Shown here: positions 1 to 8,868 of the stretch, in pieces
Layout: every line of letters begins with the position of its first letter
How positions within the stretch are numbered: position 1 is the stretch's first letter
Source of the DNA: Rhodococcus ruber
GTDB lineage: Bacteria > Actinomycetota > Actinomycetes > Mycobacteriales > Mycobacteriaceae
Assembly: GCF_027270735.1 (NCBI RefSeq)
Contig: NZ_JAPWIJ010000018.1
Coordinates: 1 to 64,000 of the forward strand
Direction of reading: 5' to 3'
DNA length: 64,000 nt
Notes under the pieces: generated by a model
Told to the model about the DNA's origin: nothing
Databases searched by the model: none
Seen by the model: the letters and a program-made list of their open reading frames with translations, nothing else
Position numbers and translations under genes: made by a program

Positions 1-42
1 CGAGTCACACCTTCCACCTCGACGAACAACTCCAGTATCACT

Positions 43-78
43 GAGCGGAAACTCGTAGCAGGGTACGAGTTTCTGCTC
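43..78. terminator. Hairpin downstream of the DUF6918-like gene
   Basis: A 15-bp stem (43-57 with 64-78, one G:T position at 47/74) closes a six-base loop, GCAGGG. The core arms are GAAACTCGTA and TACGAGTTTC. It lies 17 bases beyond the stop of the minus-strand gene at 96, which suits a transcription terminator. There is no strong U tract, as is common in high-GC actinobacteria. It could also serve a plus-strand gene ending left of the window. Confidence 0.65.
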
Positions 79-95
79 ACATGCGGCGAAGCCGC

Positions 96-539
96 TCAGG
101 CGTGCTTGGTGATCAGGTCACCCACCCGAGGCAGTGCCTCGGTGACGTTCTTCTTGGCCGAGCCCCGCAGGCTGCCGTAGAACTTCTTGACGACGGACTT
201 GTCGGTTTCCTCGATACGCGCATCGGTGACCGAGAGCAGCGCGTCGGATGCGGCGTCGCCATTGGCGGCGAGATACTCGCCGAACGTGCCCTGCGGAGCC
301 GCGTTGTACGACTGCCAGAACGGGTCGAGCTTGTCCACGAAATCGGGCCACAGAGCAGAGACCGCGCTGTCGATGTACGACGGCCCGACCTTCTTCACTG
401 CGCCGTATCCCCCCTTGACCGCGAGTCCACTCGCGCCCTTCTTGTCCGCAACCTCGGCGTCGATCAGAGCCAGGACATCGACGCGCAGCGCGTCGGCCTT
501 CGACTCGTCGAGCAGCGAATCCTTCAGTGCAGCAACCAC
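96..539 (-). CDS. Conserved hypothetical protein (DUF6918-like)
   Basis: A 147-residue soluble protein with no signal peptide or membrane segment. It is rich in Ala, Lys and Asp. I recognise it as the small DUF6918 type found in rhodococci and mycobacteria; no function is known to me. The GTG start at 539 is backed by a GGGAGGA Shine-Dalgarno eight bases upstream. It runs in the same direction as menC but is separated from it by about 50 bases, and a terminator-like hairpin follows, so it may be a single-gene unit. The family name is recalled and not confirmed by a search. Confidence 0.8.
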   Translation of the reverse strand: MVAALKDSLLDESKADALRVDVLALIDAEVADKKGASGLAVKGGYGAVKKVGPSYIDSAVSALWPDFVDKLDPFWQSYNAAPQGTFGEYLAANGDAASDALLSVTDARIEETDKSVVKKFYGSLRGSAKKNVTEALPRVGDLITKHA

Positions 540-590
540 TTCGAAGTTCCTCCCAGATGTGTAGCGGCCCCACGCGGACCGGGCGCAAGA

Positions 591-1562
591 CTACCGCAGA
601 AGGGCGTGGCAGCGCCGAACTCGATCGATCCACCACTGCGTGCGCTCGGCGTCGGCACCGAGTTCGATCAGGGCCTGCGCATCCGGTTCGACGCTGTCGA
701 CCGGATACGTTCCGTCGACCACGTCCAGTGCCGGTGCGACGTCACGGACGAACAGGCTGCCCGTCCCCAATCCACAGGCGAATTCGAGATGCGGCAGCGC
801 AGCGGCTGCGGCCAACCCGGCCGAGATACCGACCGCAGAATCGAGCGCACTCGACACCACCACCGGCACGCCGTACTCCGCCAACCCGCCGGCCAGTTCG
901 AGCACCGCCCGCATCCCGCCCAGCGGAGCGACCTTCAGCACCGCGATGTCGGCGCCACCGGCCCGCACGACCTTCATCGGGTCCTCGGCTCGGCGGATGC
1001 TCTCGTCGGCGGCCACCCGTACCCCCGGCGTCCGACGCCGCAGTTCGACGAGCTCGGCGACCGAGGCGCACGGTTGCTCGGCGTACTCCAGCGGACCGTC
1101 GGCTGTCAGGGCCGTCAGCGCCTTCACCGCCTCGTCGACGGTCCAGCCGCCGTTGGCGTCGATTCGGATCCGCGGCACCAGCTCGCGTACTGCGCGGACG
1201 CGTGCGACGTCGTCGGCCAGGCTCTGCCCTTTCTCGGCAACCTTCACCTTCGCCGTTTCGGCCCCGGGAGACCGACTCAGCACCGACGCCACGTCGGAGG
1301 CGGGCACCGCAGGAACCGTCGCGTTCACCGGGATGCGTCGACGCAACGGGCTCGGCGGGCCCTCCCACGCAGCTTCGATCGCCGAGGCCAACCACGGAGC
1401 CGACTCGGGATCGTCGTACTCGGTGAACGGCGAGAACTCGCCCCACCCGGCGGGCCCGTGAATCAACATCACCTCGCGGGTCGTGATGCCGCGAAATTTG
1501 GTCCGCATCGGCATCGAGAGCACGTGTGCGCCGTCGAGCAGATCGTCGACCGCCGGGATCAT
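591..1562 (-). CDS. menC: o-Succinylbenzoate synthase
   Basis: MenC dehydrates SHCHC to o-succinylbenzoate in menaquinone synthesis, in the cytosol. The 323-residue sequence has the enolase-superfamily active site: the KVK pair at 105/107, metal ligands Asp135 (RIDANGG), Glu162 (YAEQP) and Asp186 (AADES), and the second general base Lys210 (VLKVAPLGG). The length fits the actinobacterial MenC type. Its ATG overlaps the stop of the upstream thioesterase by four bases (ATGA), so the two are probably translationally coupled. menB lies divergently beyond the thioesterase, and menE and menA are further along the window. Confidence 0.95.
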   Translation of the reverse strand: MIPAVDDLLDGAHVLSMPMRTKFRGITTREVMLIHGPAGWGEFSPFTEYDDPESAPWLASAIEAAWEGPPSPLRRRIPVNATVPAVPASDVASVLSRSPGAETAKVKVAEKGQSLADDVARVRAVRELVPRIRIDANGGWTVDEAVKALTALTADGPLEYAEQPCASVAELVELRRRTPGVRVAADESIRRAEDPMKVVRAGGADIAVLKVAPLGGMRAVLELAGGLAEYGVPVVVSSALDSAVGISAGLAAAAALPHLEFACGLGTGSLFVRDVAPALDVVDGTYPVDSVEPDAQALIELGADAERTQWWIDRVRRCHALLR

Positions 1563-2224
1563 TGCTGCCCCGGGAGCAACTGCACCATCAACGCCTCACA
1601 GTCGGCCAACAGGTTGCCGTCCAGATCCGTGAGCCGAGCGTTGATGAACGTCTTACGTCCTTCAACCCTGTCCACCGCACCCTCCACGATCAGCTCGGTA
1701 TTCAGCGGCGTCACCTTGCGGTAGTCGATGTGCAGGTACGCCGTTCGGCTGATCGGTCTGCCGTAGGCATGCTGGATCAGGCCGAAGAGATCGTCGAACA
1801 GCAGTGGCAGCGTGCCGCCGTGCGCGGCGGAGTTACCCCCGAGGTGGAAGCGCCGGAACATACCCCGGCTGCGGACGCCGTCGGCGTCGATCTTCTCGAT
1901 GATCCAGGGCATCAGCAACAACGAGCCTCGACCCGGCAGACGCGGAACTCGCCCGGCCGTCTGACGTCCCTCGGCAACCACGTGCGGCGTCAACAGCTCG
2001 ATCAATTCTCGGGCCTTGCCTGCGGCTGCCTCGGCGACCTCCGCAGGCAACGAGGTGGACACCGCGAGGTCCTGCACCGTGCGCAAAGCCTCGAGCAGCT
2101 GCCCGTACTCCGGGCCCACCTTCGCCGGCACGAAGCGCGGGAAGCCCCCTCGGGTCGTTCCGCGGGCTCCACTCCTGTCTCCGTGATGGTCGTAATCGCG
2201 GTCGAGCTGCTTCGGATCGGTCAT
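1559..2224 (-). CDS. PaaI-type hotdog thioesterase
   Basis: A 221-residue protein whose C-terminal half is a hotdog acyl-CoA thioesterase fold: a HGG-containing helix-start motif (SAAHGGTLPLLFDD, about residues 126-139), then strands including YLHIDYRKVTP. The N-terminal 100 residues are an unassigned charged and helical extension. It sits between menC and the divergent menB and overlaps menC by four bases. That placement makes hydrolysis of DHNA-CoA, the one menaquinone step with no other candidate here, an attractive but unproven role. The ATG start at 2224 faces menB, with a 67-base shared promoter region between them. Confidence 0.85.
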   Translation of the reverse strand: MTDPKQLDRDYDHHGDRSGARGTTRGGFPRFVPAKVGPEYGQLLEALRTVQDLAVSTSLPAEVAEAAAGKARELIELLTPHVVAEGRQTAGRVPRLPGRGSLLLMPWIIEKIDADGVRSRGMFRRFHLGGNSAAHGGTLPLLFDDLFGLIQHAYGRPISRTAYLHIDYRKVTPLNTELIVEGAVDRVEGRKTFINARLTDLDGNLLADCEALMVQLLPGQQ

Positions 2225-2291
2225 GACTGCACGCTAGCTGCACCGACCGGTCGGCACGGATGCAACCCCGACCACCGTTAAGCTGACGCCC

Positions 2292-3185
2292 GTGACCTTC
2301 ACTCCCGAGCTGTGGCTCCCCGTTCCCGGTTTCGAAGATCTGACCGACATCACCTATCACCGGCACGTGTCCGACGCGACCGTGCGAGTTGCGTTCGATC
2401 GTCCCGAGATTCGCAACGCGTTTCGGCCGCACACCGTCGACGAGCTCTATCGCGCGCTCGAGCACGCACGGGTGAGCTCCGACGTGGGCACGGTGCTGCT
2501 CACCGGAAACGGGCCGAGCAGCAAGGACGGCGGCTGGGCCTTCTGCTCCGGCGGCGATCAGCGCATCCGTGGACGAAGTGGCTACCAGTATGCGGACGGT
2601 GAAACGGCCGAGACCGTCGACAAGGCTCGCGCCGGCCGCCTGCACATTCTGGAAGTGCAGCGGTTGATCAGATTCATGCCCAAGGTCGTCATCTGTCTGG
2701 TCAACGGCTGGGCAGCCGGCGGAGGCCACAGCCTGCACGTGGTGTGCGATCTGACGCTGGCGAGCCGCGAGCATGCTCGGTTCAAGCAGACCGACGCCGA
2801 CGTCGGCAGCTTCGACGGTGGCTACGGCAGCGCGTACCTGGCCAAGATGGTCGGCCAGAAGTTCGCCCGAGAGATATTCTTCCTCGGCGAGACGTACTCG
2901 GCCGAGGAGATGCACCGTATGGGCGCAGTGAACAAGGTGGTCGATCACGCCGAACTCGAGAACACGGCCATCGAGTGGGCAGCGAAGATCAACGCGAAGT
3001 CTCCCCAGGCGCAACGGATGCTCAAGTACGCGTTCAACTTGCAGGACGACGGCCTGGTGGGCCAGCAGTTGTTCGCCGGTGAAGCGACTCGCCTGGCGTA
3101 CATGACGGACGAGGCCGTGGAGGGACGCGATGCCTTCCTGGACAAGCGCGAGCCCGACTGGTCGCCGTTCCCTCGATATTTCTGA
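2292..3185 (+). CDS. menB: 1,4-Dihydroxy-2-naphthoyl-CoA synthase
   Basis: A 297-residue crotonase-fold enzyme that cyclises o-succinylbenzoyl-CoA to DHNA-CoA. Visible signatures are SGGDQRIRG (about 86-94), the oxyanion-hole GGGHS (143-147) and QTDADVGSFDGGYG (166-179). An Asp in TDAD, where the E. coli enzyme has Gly, marks the bicarbonate-independent actinobacterial class. It starts with GTG at 2292 and is divergent from the menC-thioesterase pair. A GGDEF gene follows after 23 bases and may be co-transcribed. Confidence 0.96.
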   Translation: MTFTPELWLPVPGFEDLTDITYHRHVSDATVRVAFDRPEIRNAFRPHTVDELYRALEHARVSSDVGTVLLTGNGPSSKDGGWAFCSGGDQRIRGRSGYQYADGETAETVDKARAGRLHILEVQRLIRFMPKVVICLVNGWAAGGGHSLHVVCDLTLASREHARFKQTDADVGSFDGGYGSAYLAKMVGQKFAREIFFLGETYSAEEMHRMGAVNKVVDHAELENTAIEWAAKINAKSPQAQRMLKYAFNLQDDGLVGQQLFAGEATRLAYMTDEAVEGRDAFLDKREPDWSPFPRYF

Positions 3186-3208
3186 TCCCCCCGATCTCCG
3201 ACAGCCCT

Positions 3209-4330
3209 GTGGACTCGATGACGCATCGCCCCCGCCACGGCGGTGCTGCCAACGCGGTCCGAGCCTGGTTCTTTCAGCCCTTCGACTACCGCTGGATGGC
3301 GGATTTTCAGAACTCGCGTCTCACCGGACGACTCATCCGATGGGTGATGGCCGTCCTGACGCTGAACTACGGCGCACTTGCGGTGGTGTCCCTCTTTTCC
3401 GCGGACACCTCGCGGAGCGTCGTCGCGATCGGCTGGAAAGCCGTCATGCTCGTCATGGTCGTGGTGGTCGCAGCGGCGTGGATCACCAGACCGTTCCCCG
3501 GCCGATTGGGGGTGGTGGCCTTCGCTGTGTTCGCGGACTTGGGCACGGCATCCGCACTCCTGATCAACCCGATCGTGGACGCCGTTCTCACGTGCGCACT
3601 GTTCGCCGTGATCGGCACCTTCTGCACGTTCTTCCTCAGCCCGCGCTGGCTGGTGGCCCATTTGTTCTTCGCGGTGGCGTGCACTGTCGCGGCCGCAGTA
3701 GCGACCCACGCTGCCGACGACGTGGACATCGCATCGTTGATCTTCCGGACCAACGTGGTGCTGTTGGCGATTGCCGGGGTTCCGCTGACCTCGCACCTGC
3801 TGGTGACCGTCCTGACCGAGGATGCTCGAAGTTCTGTGCTCGATCCACTCACCGGGCTGCTCAATCGACGCGGACTCGATGCGGCCGTGGACGACGTGTG
3901 GCTGCTCGGGCGGGATCAGGATCGATGCGTGGCGGTGCTGGTGGTGGACATAGACCGCTTCAAATCCATCAACGACCGCTACGGGCACGAGGAAGGGGAC
4001 GCGGTCATCGTGCGCGTCGCCGAGCGGCTCGAAACTCACCTCGGTGAGTACGGGGTGCTCGCCCGCACCGGCGGTGAGGAGTACCTTGCCGTGGTGTCGA
4101 CGTCGCGATTGCACGTCGACGCGCTGATCCATGGAGTGCGCCGAGCCCTACGCGACCCGGCCGACTCCGTCTCGGTGACCGTCAGCATCGGGGCAGCCAT
4201 CGTGTACTGGGATTCGGCGCTGTGGGATCGGGACATCGACATCGTCACGCGTGCAACACGGGTGGCGGACTCGATGATGTACGAGGCCAAAGCTGCGGGC
4301 GGCGATCGGGTGATCAAGAGCGTGCTGTGA
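3209..4330 (+). CDS. Membrane diguanylate cyclase (GGDEF)
   Basis: A 373-residue protein. About five or six hydrophobic segments (roughly residues 42-210) form a membrane sensor of unrecognised type. A GGDEF domain follows from about 212, with DPLTGLLNRRG, DIDRFKSINDRYGH and the catalytic GGEEY at 288-292. The active site looks intact, so c-di-GMP synthesis from two GTP is expected. I see no clear RxxD inhibitory site five residues before GGEEY. GTG 3209 is used; ATG 3218 is an alternative start. A matching EAL phosphodiesterase lies just beyond the small VOC gene, in the opposite direction. Confidence 0.9.
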   Translation: MDSMTHRPRHGGAANAVRAWFFQPFDYRWMADFQNSRLTGRLIRWVMAVLTLNYGALAVVSLFSADTSRSVVAIGWKAVMLVMVVVVAAAWITRPFPGRLGVVAFAVFADLGTASALLINPIVDAVLTCALFAVIGTFCTFFLSPRWLVAHLFFAVACTVAAAVATHAADDVDIASLIFRTNVVLLAIAGVPLTSHLLVTVLTEDARSSVLDPLTGLLNRRGLDAAVDDVWLLGRDQDRCVAVLVVDIDRFKSINDRYGHEEGDAVIVRVAERLETHLGEYGVLARTGGEEYLAVVSTSRLHVDALIHGVRRALRDPADSVSVTVSIGAAIVYWDSALWDRDIDIVTRATRVADSMMYEAKAAGGDRVIKSVL

Positions 4331-4354
4331 GAGGACCCGTGGTATCCATGCGGG

Positions 4355-4735
4355 GTGGACATCCTCGCTTCTCGGACAATTCTGCGCCCGGCCGACTATC
4401 GAAAGACCCTCGAGTTCTATCGCGATGGCCTTTCCCTTGCCGTGTTTCGGGAGTATCCCGGCGGCACCGTGTTGTTCGTGGGCCAGGGGTTGCTCGAGAT
4501 CGCGTCGCATCATCGCGGTGACGAGCCAGGAACGTTCGCCGGCGCGCTCTGGCTGCAGGTACGCGACATCGATTCGGCCACCGAGGAATTGGAATCGGCT
4601 GGAATTCCGATCGTGCGCGAGGCGCGAACTGAACCGTGGGGCCTGATCGAAATGTGGATCGAGGATCCGGATGGGATTCGGATCGTGCTGGTGCAGATCC
4701 CGCAGGATCACCCGCTCCGACGGGACAACCGCTAA
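4355..4735 (+). CDS. VOC-fold (glyoxalase/bleomycin resistance-like) protein
   Basis: A 126-residue single-domain vicinal-oxygen-chelate protein. It opens with the usual strand-helix pair (SRTILRPADYRKTLEFYRDGL) and ends with a paired unit containing GLIEMWIEDPDGIRIVLVQ. The substrate cannot be read from sequence. It begins at GTG 4355, 24 bases after the GGDEF gene, and its stop overlaps the convergent EAL gene by four bases. From memory, mycobacteria have a VOC gene (Rv0546c) at the matching place next to pitA. If so, the two c-di-GMP genes are the additions. Confidence 0.85.
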   Translation: MDILASRTILRPADYRKTLEFYRDGLSLAVFREYPGGTVLFVGQGLLEIASHHRGDEPGTFAGALWLQVRDIDSATEELESAGIPIVREARTEPWGLIEMWIEDPDGIRIVLVQIPQDHPLRRDNR

Positions 4736-6033
4736 CTACTGCCGGCGCTGTCGGCAATCGTGCGCAGTACCGACTGCGCCGACTGTGGACGCGACCACAG
4801 GTACCCCTGTGCCAGGGTGCACCCGAGCTCGAGTGCAGCATCGGCCTGTTCGCGGCTCTCGATGCCTTCTACGATCATCGTCAGTTCGAGGTCCTTCGCC
4901 ACCCCAGCCAACGACCTGATCATCGCCCGTCCGGCGACCGTATCGACGAACCGCGTCAGGTGACCGTCGATCTTGATGCCGTCGGGCTGCAATGTCACCA
5001 ACCGCTCGAGCGAGGACCAGCCCGAACCGAAATCATCGAGCAGCACCCGGAAACCCAGCCGATGCACGTCGTCGATATGCCTGCGCAGCAGCGGCCCCGG
5101 TGTCACCGCGGTGGTTTCGGTGAGTTCGAGCGAGATGGACGACGGAGACACCCCGGACGACGCGATGGCGCGTTCGAGATGGCTGACGCCGTCGGGGTGG
5201 GCGAGGTGGCGTCCGGAAATGTTGACCGTCAGTCGAAGGTCAGGACGGTGGACGTGCCACTTCTTCATCTCGGCCGCGGCCTGAGCGAGCACACTGAGGT
5301 CGACGTCGATGATGAGTTCGCTGGCCTCGGCGAACGGGACGAAATCCGCTGGTACCACCATCCCGCGGGTGGGGTGGTGCCAACGAGCCAACGCCTCGAA
5401 GCCGACGATCTCCTCGGTCCGCAGATCCACGATCGACTGGAACCAGGGCACGATGTGACCGTCGGCGATGGAGTCGGCGATGTCGTTGTCGCTCCCCAGG
5501 CGGATGACGCCGGATCCGACGCGGCGATGCAGATCGAGTTGCTCTTCGAGTACCGACGCGAACTGTTCGAGTTCCTGCATCTGCTCACCCGAAAGTGATC
5601 GCGGCGTGCGATCGAGTAGGCACAGTGTGCCGATGACCAGGCCCTCTCGACCGCGCAACGGAACGGAGGCGTACGACTCGATGCCGTTCTCGTCCAGGAT
5701 GGCGCGCTGCCGGGTGGTGGCGTGAACGCGTCCGTGCGCGACGACTGCGGGCACCCCGGTGCGCACCACGTCGTCGCACAGCGTGTCGGCTCGCTCGACG
5801 GTGGACACCGGCGGCCCGCCGACGTTGACCAGCGTGTACTGAGTGTCTTCGTCGAGCACGTTGAGCTGGGCGATGGCGAATCCGACGCTGCGAGCGGCGA
5901 ATTCGACCGTCGAACGCAGCGCGGGAGTGGTGGCCTCGACATCGAGATATCGACGAGCGGAGTCGCTCTGTCGGCGAGACTGGGAGCGCGCGGTGTCCGC
6001 GACCTCACCGTCCACCGGCATCTCCTCACCCAA
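4732..6033 (-). CDS. GAF-EAL cyclic-di-GMP phosphodiesterase
   Basis: A 433-residue cytosolic protein. A GAF sensor domain (about 30-165) precedes an EAL domain (about 185-425). The catalytic set is complete: EAL 213-215, Asn271, ELTE 303-306, the Asp pair 333-334 in DDFGSG, Lys354 (IKID), Glu389 (VEGIES) and Gln409 (QGY). It should therefore cut c-di-GMP to pGpG, with the GAF domain sensing a small ligand or redox state. There is no transmembrane segment. It converges on the VOC gene and faces the GGDEF synthase, so synthesis and breakdown are encoded side by side. Confidence 0.92.
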   Translation of the reverse strand: MGEEMPVDGEVADTARSQSRRQSDSARRYLDVEATTPALRSTVEFAARSVGFAIAQLNVLDEDTQYTLVNVGGPPVSTVERADTLCDDVVRTGVPAVVAHGRVHATTRQRAILDENGIESYASVPLRGREGLVIGTLCLLDRTPRSLSGEQMQELEQFASVLEEQLDLHRRVGSGVIRLGSDNDIADSIADGHIVPWFQSIVDLRTEEIVGFEALARWHHPTRGMVVPADFVPFAEASELIIDVDLSVLAQAAAEMKKWHVHRPDLRLTVNISGRHLAHPDGVSHLERAIASSGVSPSSISLELTETTAVTPGPLLRRHIDDVHRLGFRVLLDDFGSGWSSLERLVTLQPDGIKIDGHLTRFVDTVAGRAMIRSLAGVAKDLELTMIVEGIESREQADAALELGCTLAQGYLWSRPQSAQSVLRTIADSAGSS

Positions 6034-6120
6034 GACGACCGGGCCCGTTCTGGAACCGGATCCAGGTGAGCTTAACCGTGCAAGATCGGCAGATTCGACC
6101 GATAGCCCAACTCGGAGTGG

Positions 6121-7488
6121 TCACAACGACGGATAGCGCGTGTGGAGCAGCCGGTGCCGCAGCACCGCAGCTGCAAGCCGCCTGCCTTCGTCGGTCGCGA
6201 CCGATCCGGCAGTAGACGACCCGGACGTACGATCGCGATCCGACAACTCGACTGCTCCGAGTGCGCTCAGCTCGACGACCAAGGTCCTGGCCAGGGGTTC
6301 GGCATGCTCGGGAGCCGGAACCTTGCCTGCGTGGGTCCACCCCTCCGCACGCAACAGTCGCGCCAGGTCGTCGGCGCTGGTCTCAGTATCGGCGACGTCC
6401 TGACCGACGATCATGCGAGCGAGAACGACCTCCGCGGCGATAGTGTCCGGGTGATATCCAGTGCCGACGAGGCCGCCGGTGAGCACACGCCACAGCCCGT
6501 CGGAGCTGAGCTGCCGGGTGCGGGCAGTGGGCACCAACCGCCCGGCGGAACGACGCAGCAGACGCACCCTCATGAGCAGGCGTCGGAGCACGAGAACTTT
6601 CTCGGTGTCGAGTTCACGACCGACATGCTGATCTTCTGGGTCATTCCGCAGGCTCCACTCCCGCGCACGCTCGTTCGGAGAAAAAACGGTGTTTGCGATG
6701 GTTGCCACGAGCTCGTCGGGCAAGTATCCGGCATCGGTCAAGGTGACACCGTCGCCGATGCATCCGATGAAGGTCTCCAGCCTGCGAACGCAGCCGTACA
6801 TCGGCTCGACGGCATCGTGCAGCGCATCGCGCAGCCCCAGATAGAGCTCTGCCCGCGGTGCGCTGTAGCTGCTCCAGAGTTCTATGCGGTGGTCGAGCAG
6901 CTGTTCCAGCAGAACGGCCTCGCAGCCGTCCCTCCCGCGATCGGCGGTCAACACCGCGTCGGTGACGCCGCGTCGCCGCATGGCCCGCGCGTTGGCACCG
7001 AGAGGTCTACCACCTGGCCTCGACGGATCGAACTCACCGGCGATGGTCGCCACTTCCAGTGTCTCGCCGATCTTTTCGACGATGACCCGCTCGATGCCGG
7101 TGGGGGCGTCCTGCCAGGTGACCAGTTCGGTGTCGAGGGCACCGATGCCCGACTGATCGGTGGCCGCGCGGTACTTCTGCAACCAGGCCGCATCGTCGGG
7201 TGTTCGGACGAGCTCCTCGGTGACCGCGCTGCGCGCGATGTCCGCGTATACGACGCGGCCGAGTCGGTCGAGCAACTCGCCGAGCGCGCGAGCAATGTCG
7301 ACGCCGCGATCGGGACCCTCCGCGGCGTGCCGCAGATAGACCCAGAGAAAGGACTGCACAGAATGTTGAGTGGGGCCAGCCGGCGGAGACACACCGATCA
7401 GACCGTCCCACCCCAGACGCGCATCGGCAGCGAGCGCGGGATCGACGGAATCGAAATACGACAGAGCGGCCGACACCGCGTCGTCCAT
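6121..7488 (-). CDS. Hypothetical protein, possible winged-helix C-terminus
   Basis: About 455 residues, soluble, rich in Leu, Arg and Asp, with no family I can name. ATG 7488 is chosen over the longer reading from 7566 because an AAGGGA ribosome site sits eight bases upstream and the extra 26 residues look non-coding. The C-terminal third (about 330-455) alternates helices and charged turns in a way that could form a winged-helix or antitoxin-like fold, but I cannot prove it. It is divergent from pitA, with a 200-base gap between them that holds a possible PHO box. Confidence 0.7.
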   Translation of the reverse strand: MDDAVSAALSYFDSVDPALAADARLGWDGLIGVSPPAGPTQHSVQSFLWVYLRHAAEGPDRGVDIARALGELLDRLGRVVYADIARSAVTEELVRTPDDAAWLQKYRAATDQSGIGALDTELVTWQDAPTGIERVIVEKIGETLEVATIAGEFDPSRPGGRPLGANARAMRRRGVTDAVLTADRGRDGCEAVLLEQLLDHRIELWSSYSAPRAELYLGLRDALHDAVEPMYGCVRRLETFIGCIGDGVTLTDAGYLPDELVATIANTVFSPNERAREWSLRNDPEDQHVGRELDTEKVLVLRRLLMRVRLLRRSAGRLVPTARTRQLSSDGLWRVLTGGLVGTGYHPDTIAAEVVLARMIVGQDVADTETSADDLARLLRAEGWTHAGKVPAPEHAEPLARTLVVELSALGAVELSDRDRTSGSSTAGSVATDEGRRLAAAVLRHRLLHTRYPSL

Positions 7489-7588
7489 GCTCGATCCCTT
7501 CACGGTTCCACTGTTCCACAACGGCTCGGTTCGAGACGACGACCGCCGTGTGCTGCGACACAGCAAAATTGGACATATAAGGCAATTA

Positions 7589-7606
7589 GGTGAACGGGAG
7601 ATGAAC
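7589..7606 (+). promoter_or_regulatory. Candidate PHO-box direct repeat upstream of pitA
   Basis: Two seven-base units, GGTGAAC and GATGAAC, are spaced 11 bases from start to start, 83-100 bases before the pitA start. Read on the other strand they match the Streptomyces PhoP direct-repeat unit GTTCACC (the second with one mismatch), which has the same 11-base period. The site lies in a locally A/T-rich 200-base gap between pitA and a divergent gene. The role is inferred from motif and neighbour only. Confidence 0.35.
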
Positions 7607-7688
7607 TGCGGGCGACTTCACAGCGCCCAAGAAGAACACTTCGCAAGAAATTTCCGCGAAACAACGTTCATGTCCCACACTTTCCACC

Positions 7689-8861
7689 GTGAGCGCTGAA
7701 TTTCTCGTACTTCTCGTGGTGGTCGTGACGGCATTGGCCTTCGACTTCACCAACGGTTTCCACGACACCGCCAACGCCATGGCGACGTCGATCGCGACCG
7801 GGGCGCTGAAGCCCAAGGTCGCGGTCACCCTGTCTGCCGTCCTCAATCTGGTCGGCGCCTTCCTATCCGTAGAGGTGGCCGCCACCGTCGCGAAAGGCAT
7901 CGTCAACCTCGGCGATACCGGCGGCCAGGCCCTGCTGACCATCATCTTCGCCGGCCTCGTCGGCGGCATCCTGTGGAACCTCGCCACCTGGCTCCTCGGC
8001 ATCCCGTCGAGCAGCTCGCACGCACTGTTCGGCGGCCTCATCGGTGCCACCATGGCGGGGCTTGGAACCAGCGGTGTCGTGTGGGACGGGGTATGGAGCA
8101 AGATCGTGTTGCCCGCCGTGCTGGCTCCCATCGTCGCCGGCCTCGTGGCCACCGTCGGCACCTGGATCATCTACCGCATCACCAACGCAGTGCCCGAGAA
8201 GTCGAAGGAGCGCGGATTCCGCTGGGGCCAGATCGGTTCGGCTTCGCTCGTCTCGCTCGCACACGGCACCAACGACGCCCAGAAGACGATGGGCGTGATC
8301 TTCCTGGCGCTCGTCGCCTACGGCACCGTCTCACCCGATGCCGAGATGCCCCTGTGGGTCAAGGTCACATGCGCGCTCGCCATCGCGTTGGGCACCTACC
8401 TCGGCGGCTGGCGCGTCATCCGCACCCTGGGCAAGGGCCTGGTCGAGATCGCATCTCCGCAGGGCATGGCCGCCGAATCATCCTCTGCAGCAATCATTCT
8501 GACGTCGAGCCACCTCGGACTCCCGCTCTCGACCACCCAGGTTGCCACCGGCTCGATCCTCGGATCGGGACTCGGCAAGCCCGGTGCCGCAGTGCGGTGG
8601 AACGTCGCAGGCCGTATGGCCGTCGCCTGGGTCATCACCTTGCCGCTGGCCGGAGTGGTCGGTGCCGCGTGCTGGCTGCTCGCCCACACGATCGGCGGTC
8701 TACCCGGCATCCTCGTGGTCTTCGCCATCCTCGTCGGCCTGGCCACCGCCATGTACATCCGCTCGCGCCGCGAACCCGTCGATCCGGACAACGTGAACGC
8801 CGAGTGGGACGGCGGACTCGTTCCCGCCGCCACCGAAGCCGACTCCCCCGCGAAGGTCTGA
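7689..8861 (+). CDS. pitA: Low-affinity inorganic phosphate transporter
   Basis: A 390-residue integral membrane protein with about ten hydrophobic segments. The two PiT half-signatures are clear: DFTNGFHDTANAMA near the N-terminus and SLAHGTNDAQKTMG in the middle. It would carry metal-phosphate in symport with protons. The start is GTG 7689. It heads a tight plus-strand run with a 95-residue membrane protein, two DUF3349 proteins and menE. The same arrangement, pitA with DUF3349 and menE, occurs in mycobacteria from memory. Confidence 0.95.
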   Translation: MSAEFLVLLVVVVTALAFDFTNGFHDTANAMATSIATGALKPKVAVTLSAVLNLVGAFLSVEVAATVAKGIVNLGDTGGQALLTIIFAGLVGGILWNLATWLLGIPSSSSHALFGGLIGATMAGLGTSGVVWDGVWSKIVLPAVLAPIVAGLVATVGTWIIYRITNAVPEKSKERGFRWGQIGSASLVSLAHGTNDAQKTMGVIFLALVAYGTVSPDAEMPLWVKVTCALAIALGTYLGGWRVIRTLGKGLVEIASPQGMAAESSSAAIILTSSHLGLPLSTTQVATGSILGSGLGKPGAAVRWNVAGRMAVAWVITLPLAGVVGAACWLLAHTIGGLPGILVVFAILVGLATAMYIRSRREPVDPDNVNAEWDGGLVPAATEADSPAKV

Positions 8862-8868
8862 AGACACC

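Noticed and set aside
81..1724. A 547-codon plus-strand open frame across menC and the thioesterase
   Set aside because: It is antisense to two well-supported genes, is rich in Arg, Pro and His as shadow frames of high-GC DNA are, and has no recognisable domain.
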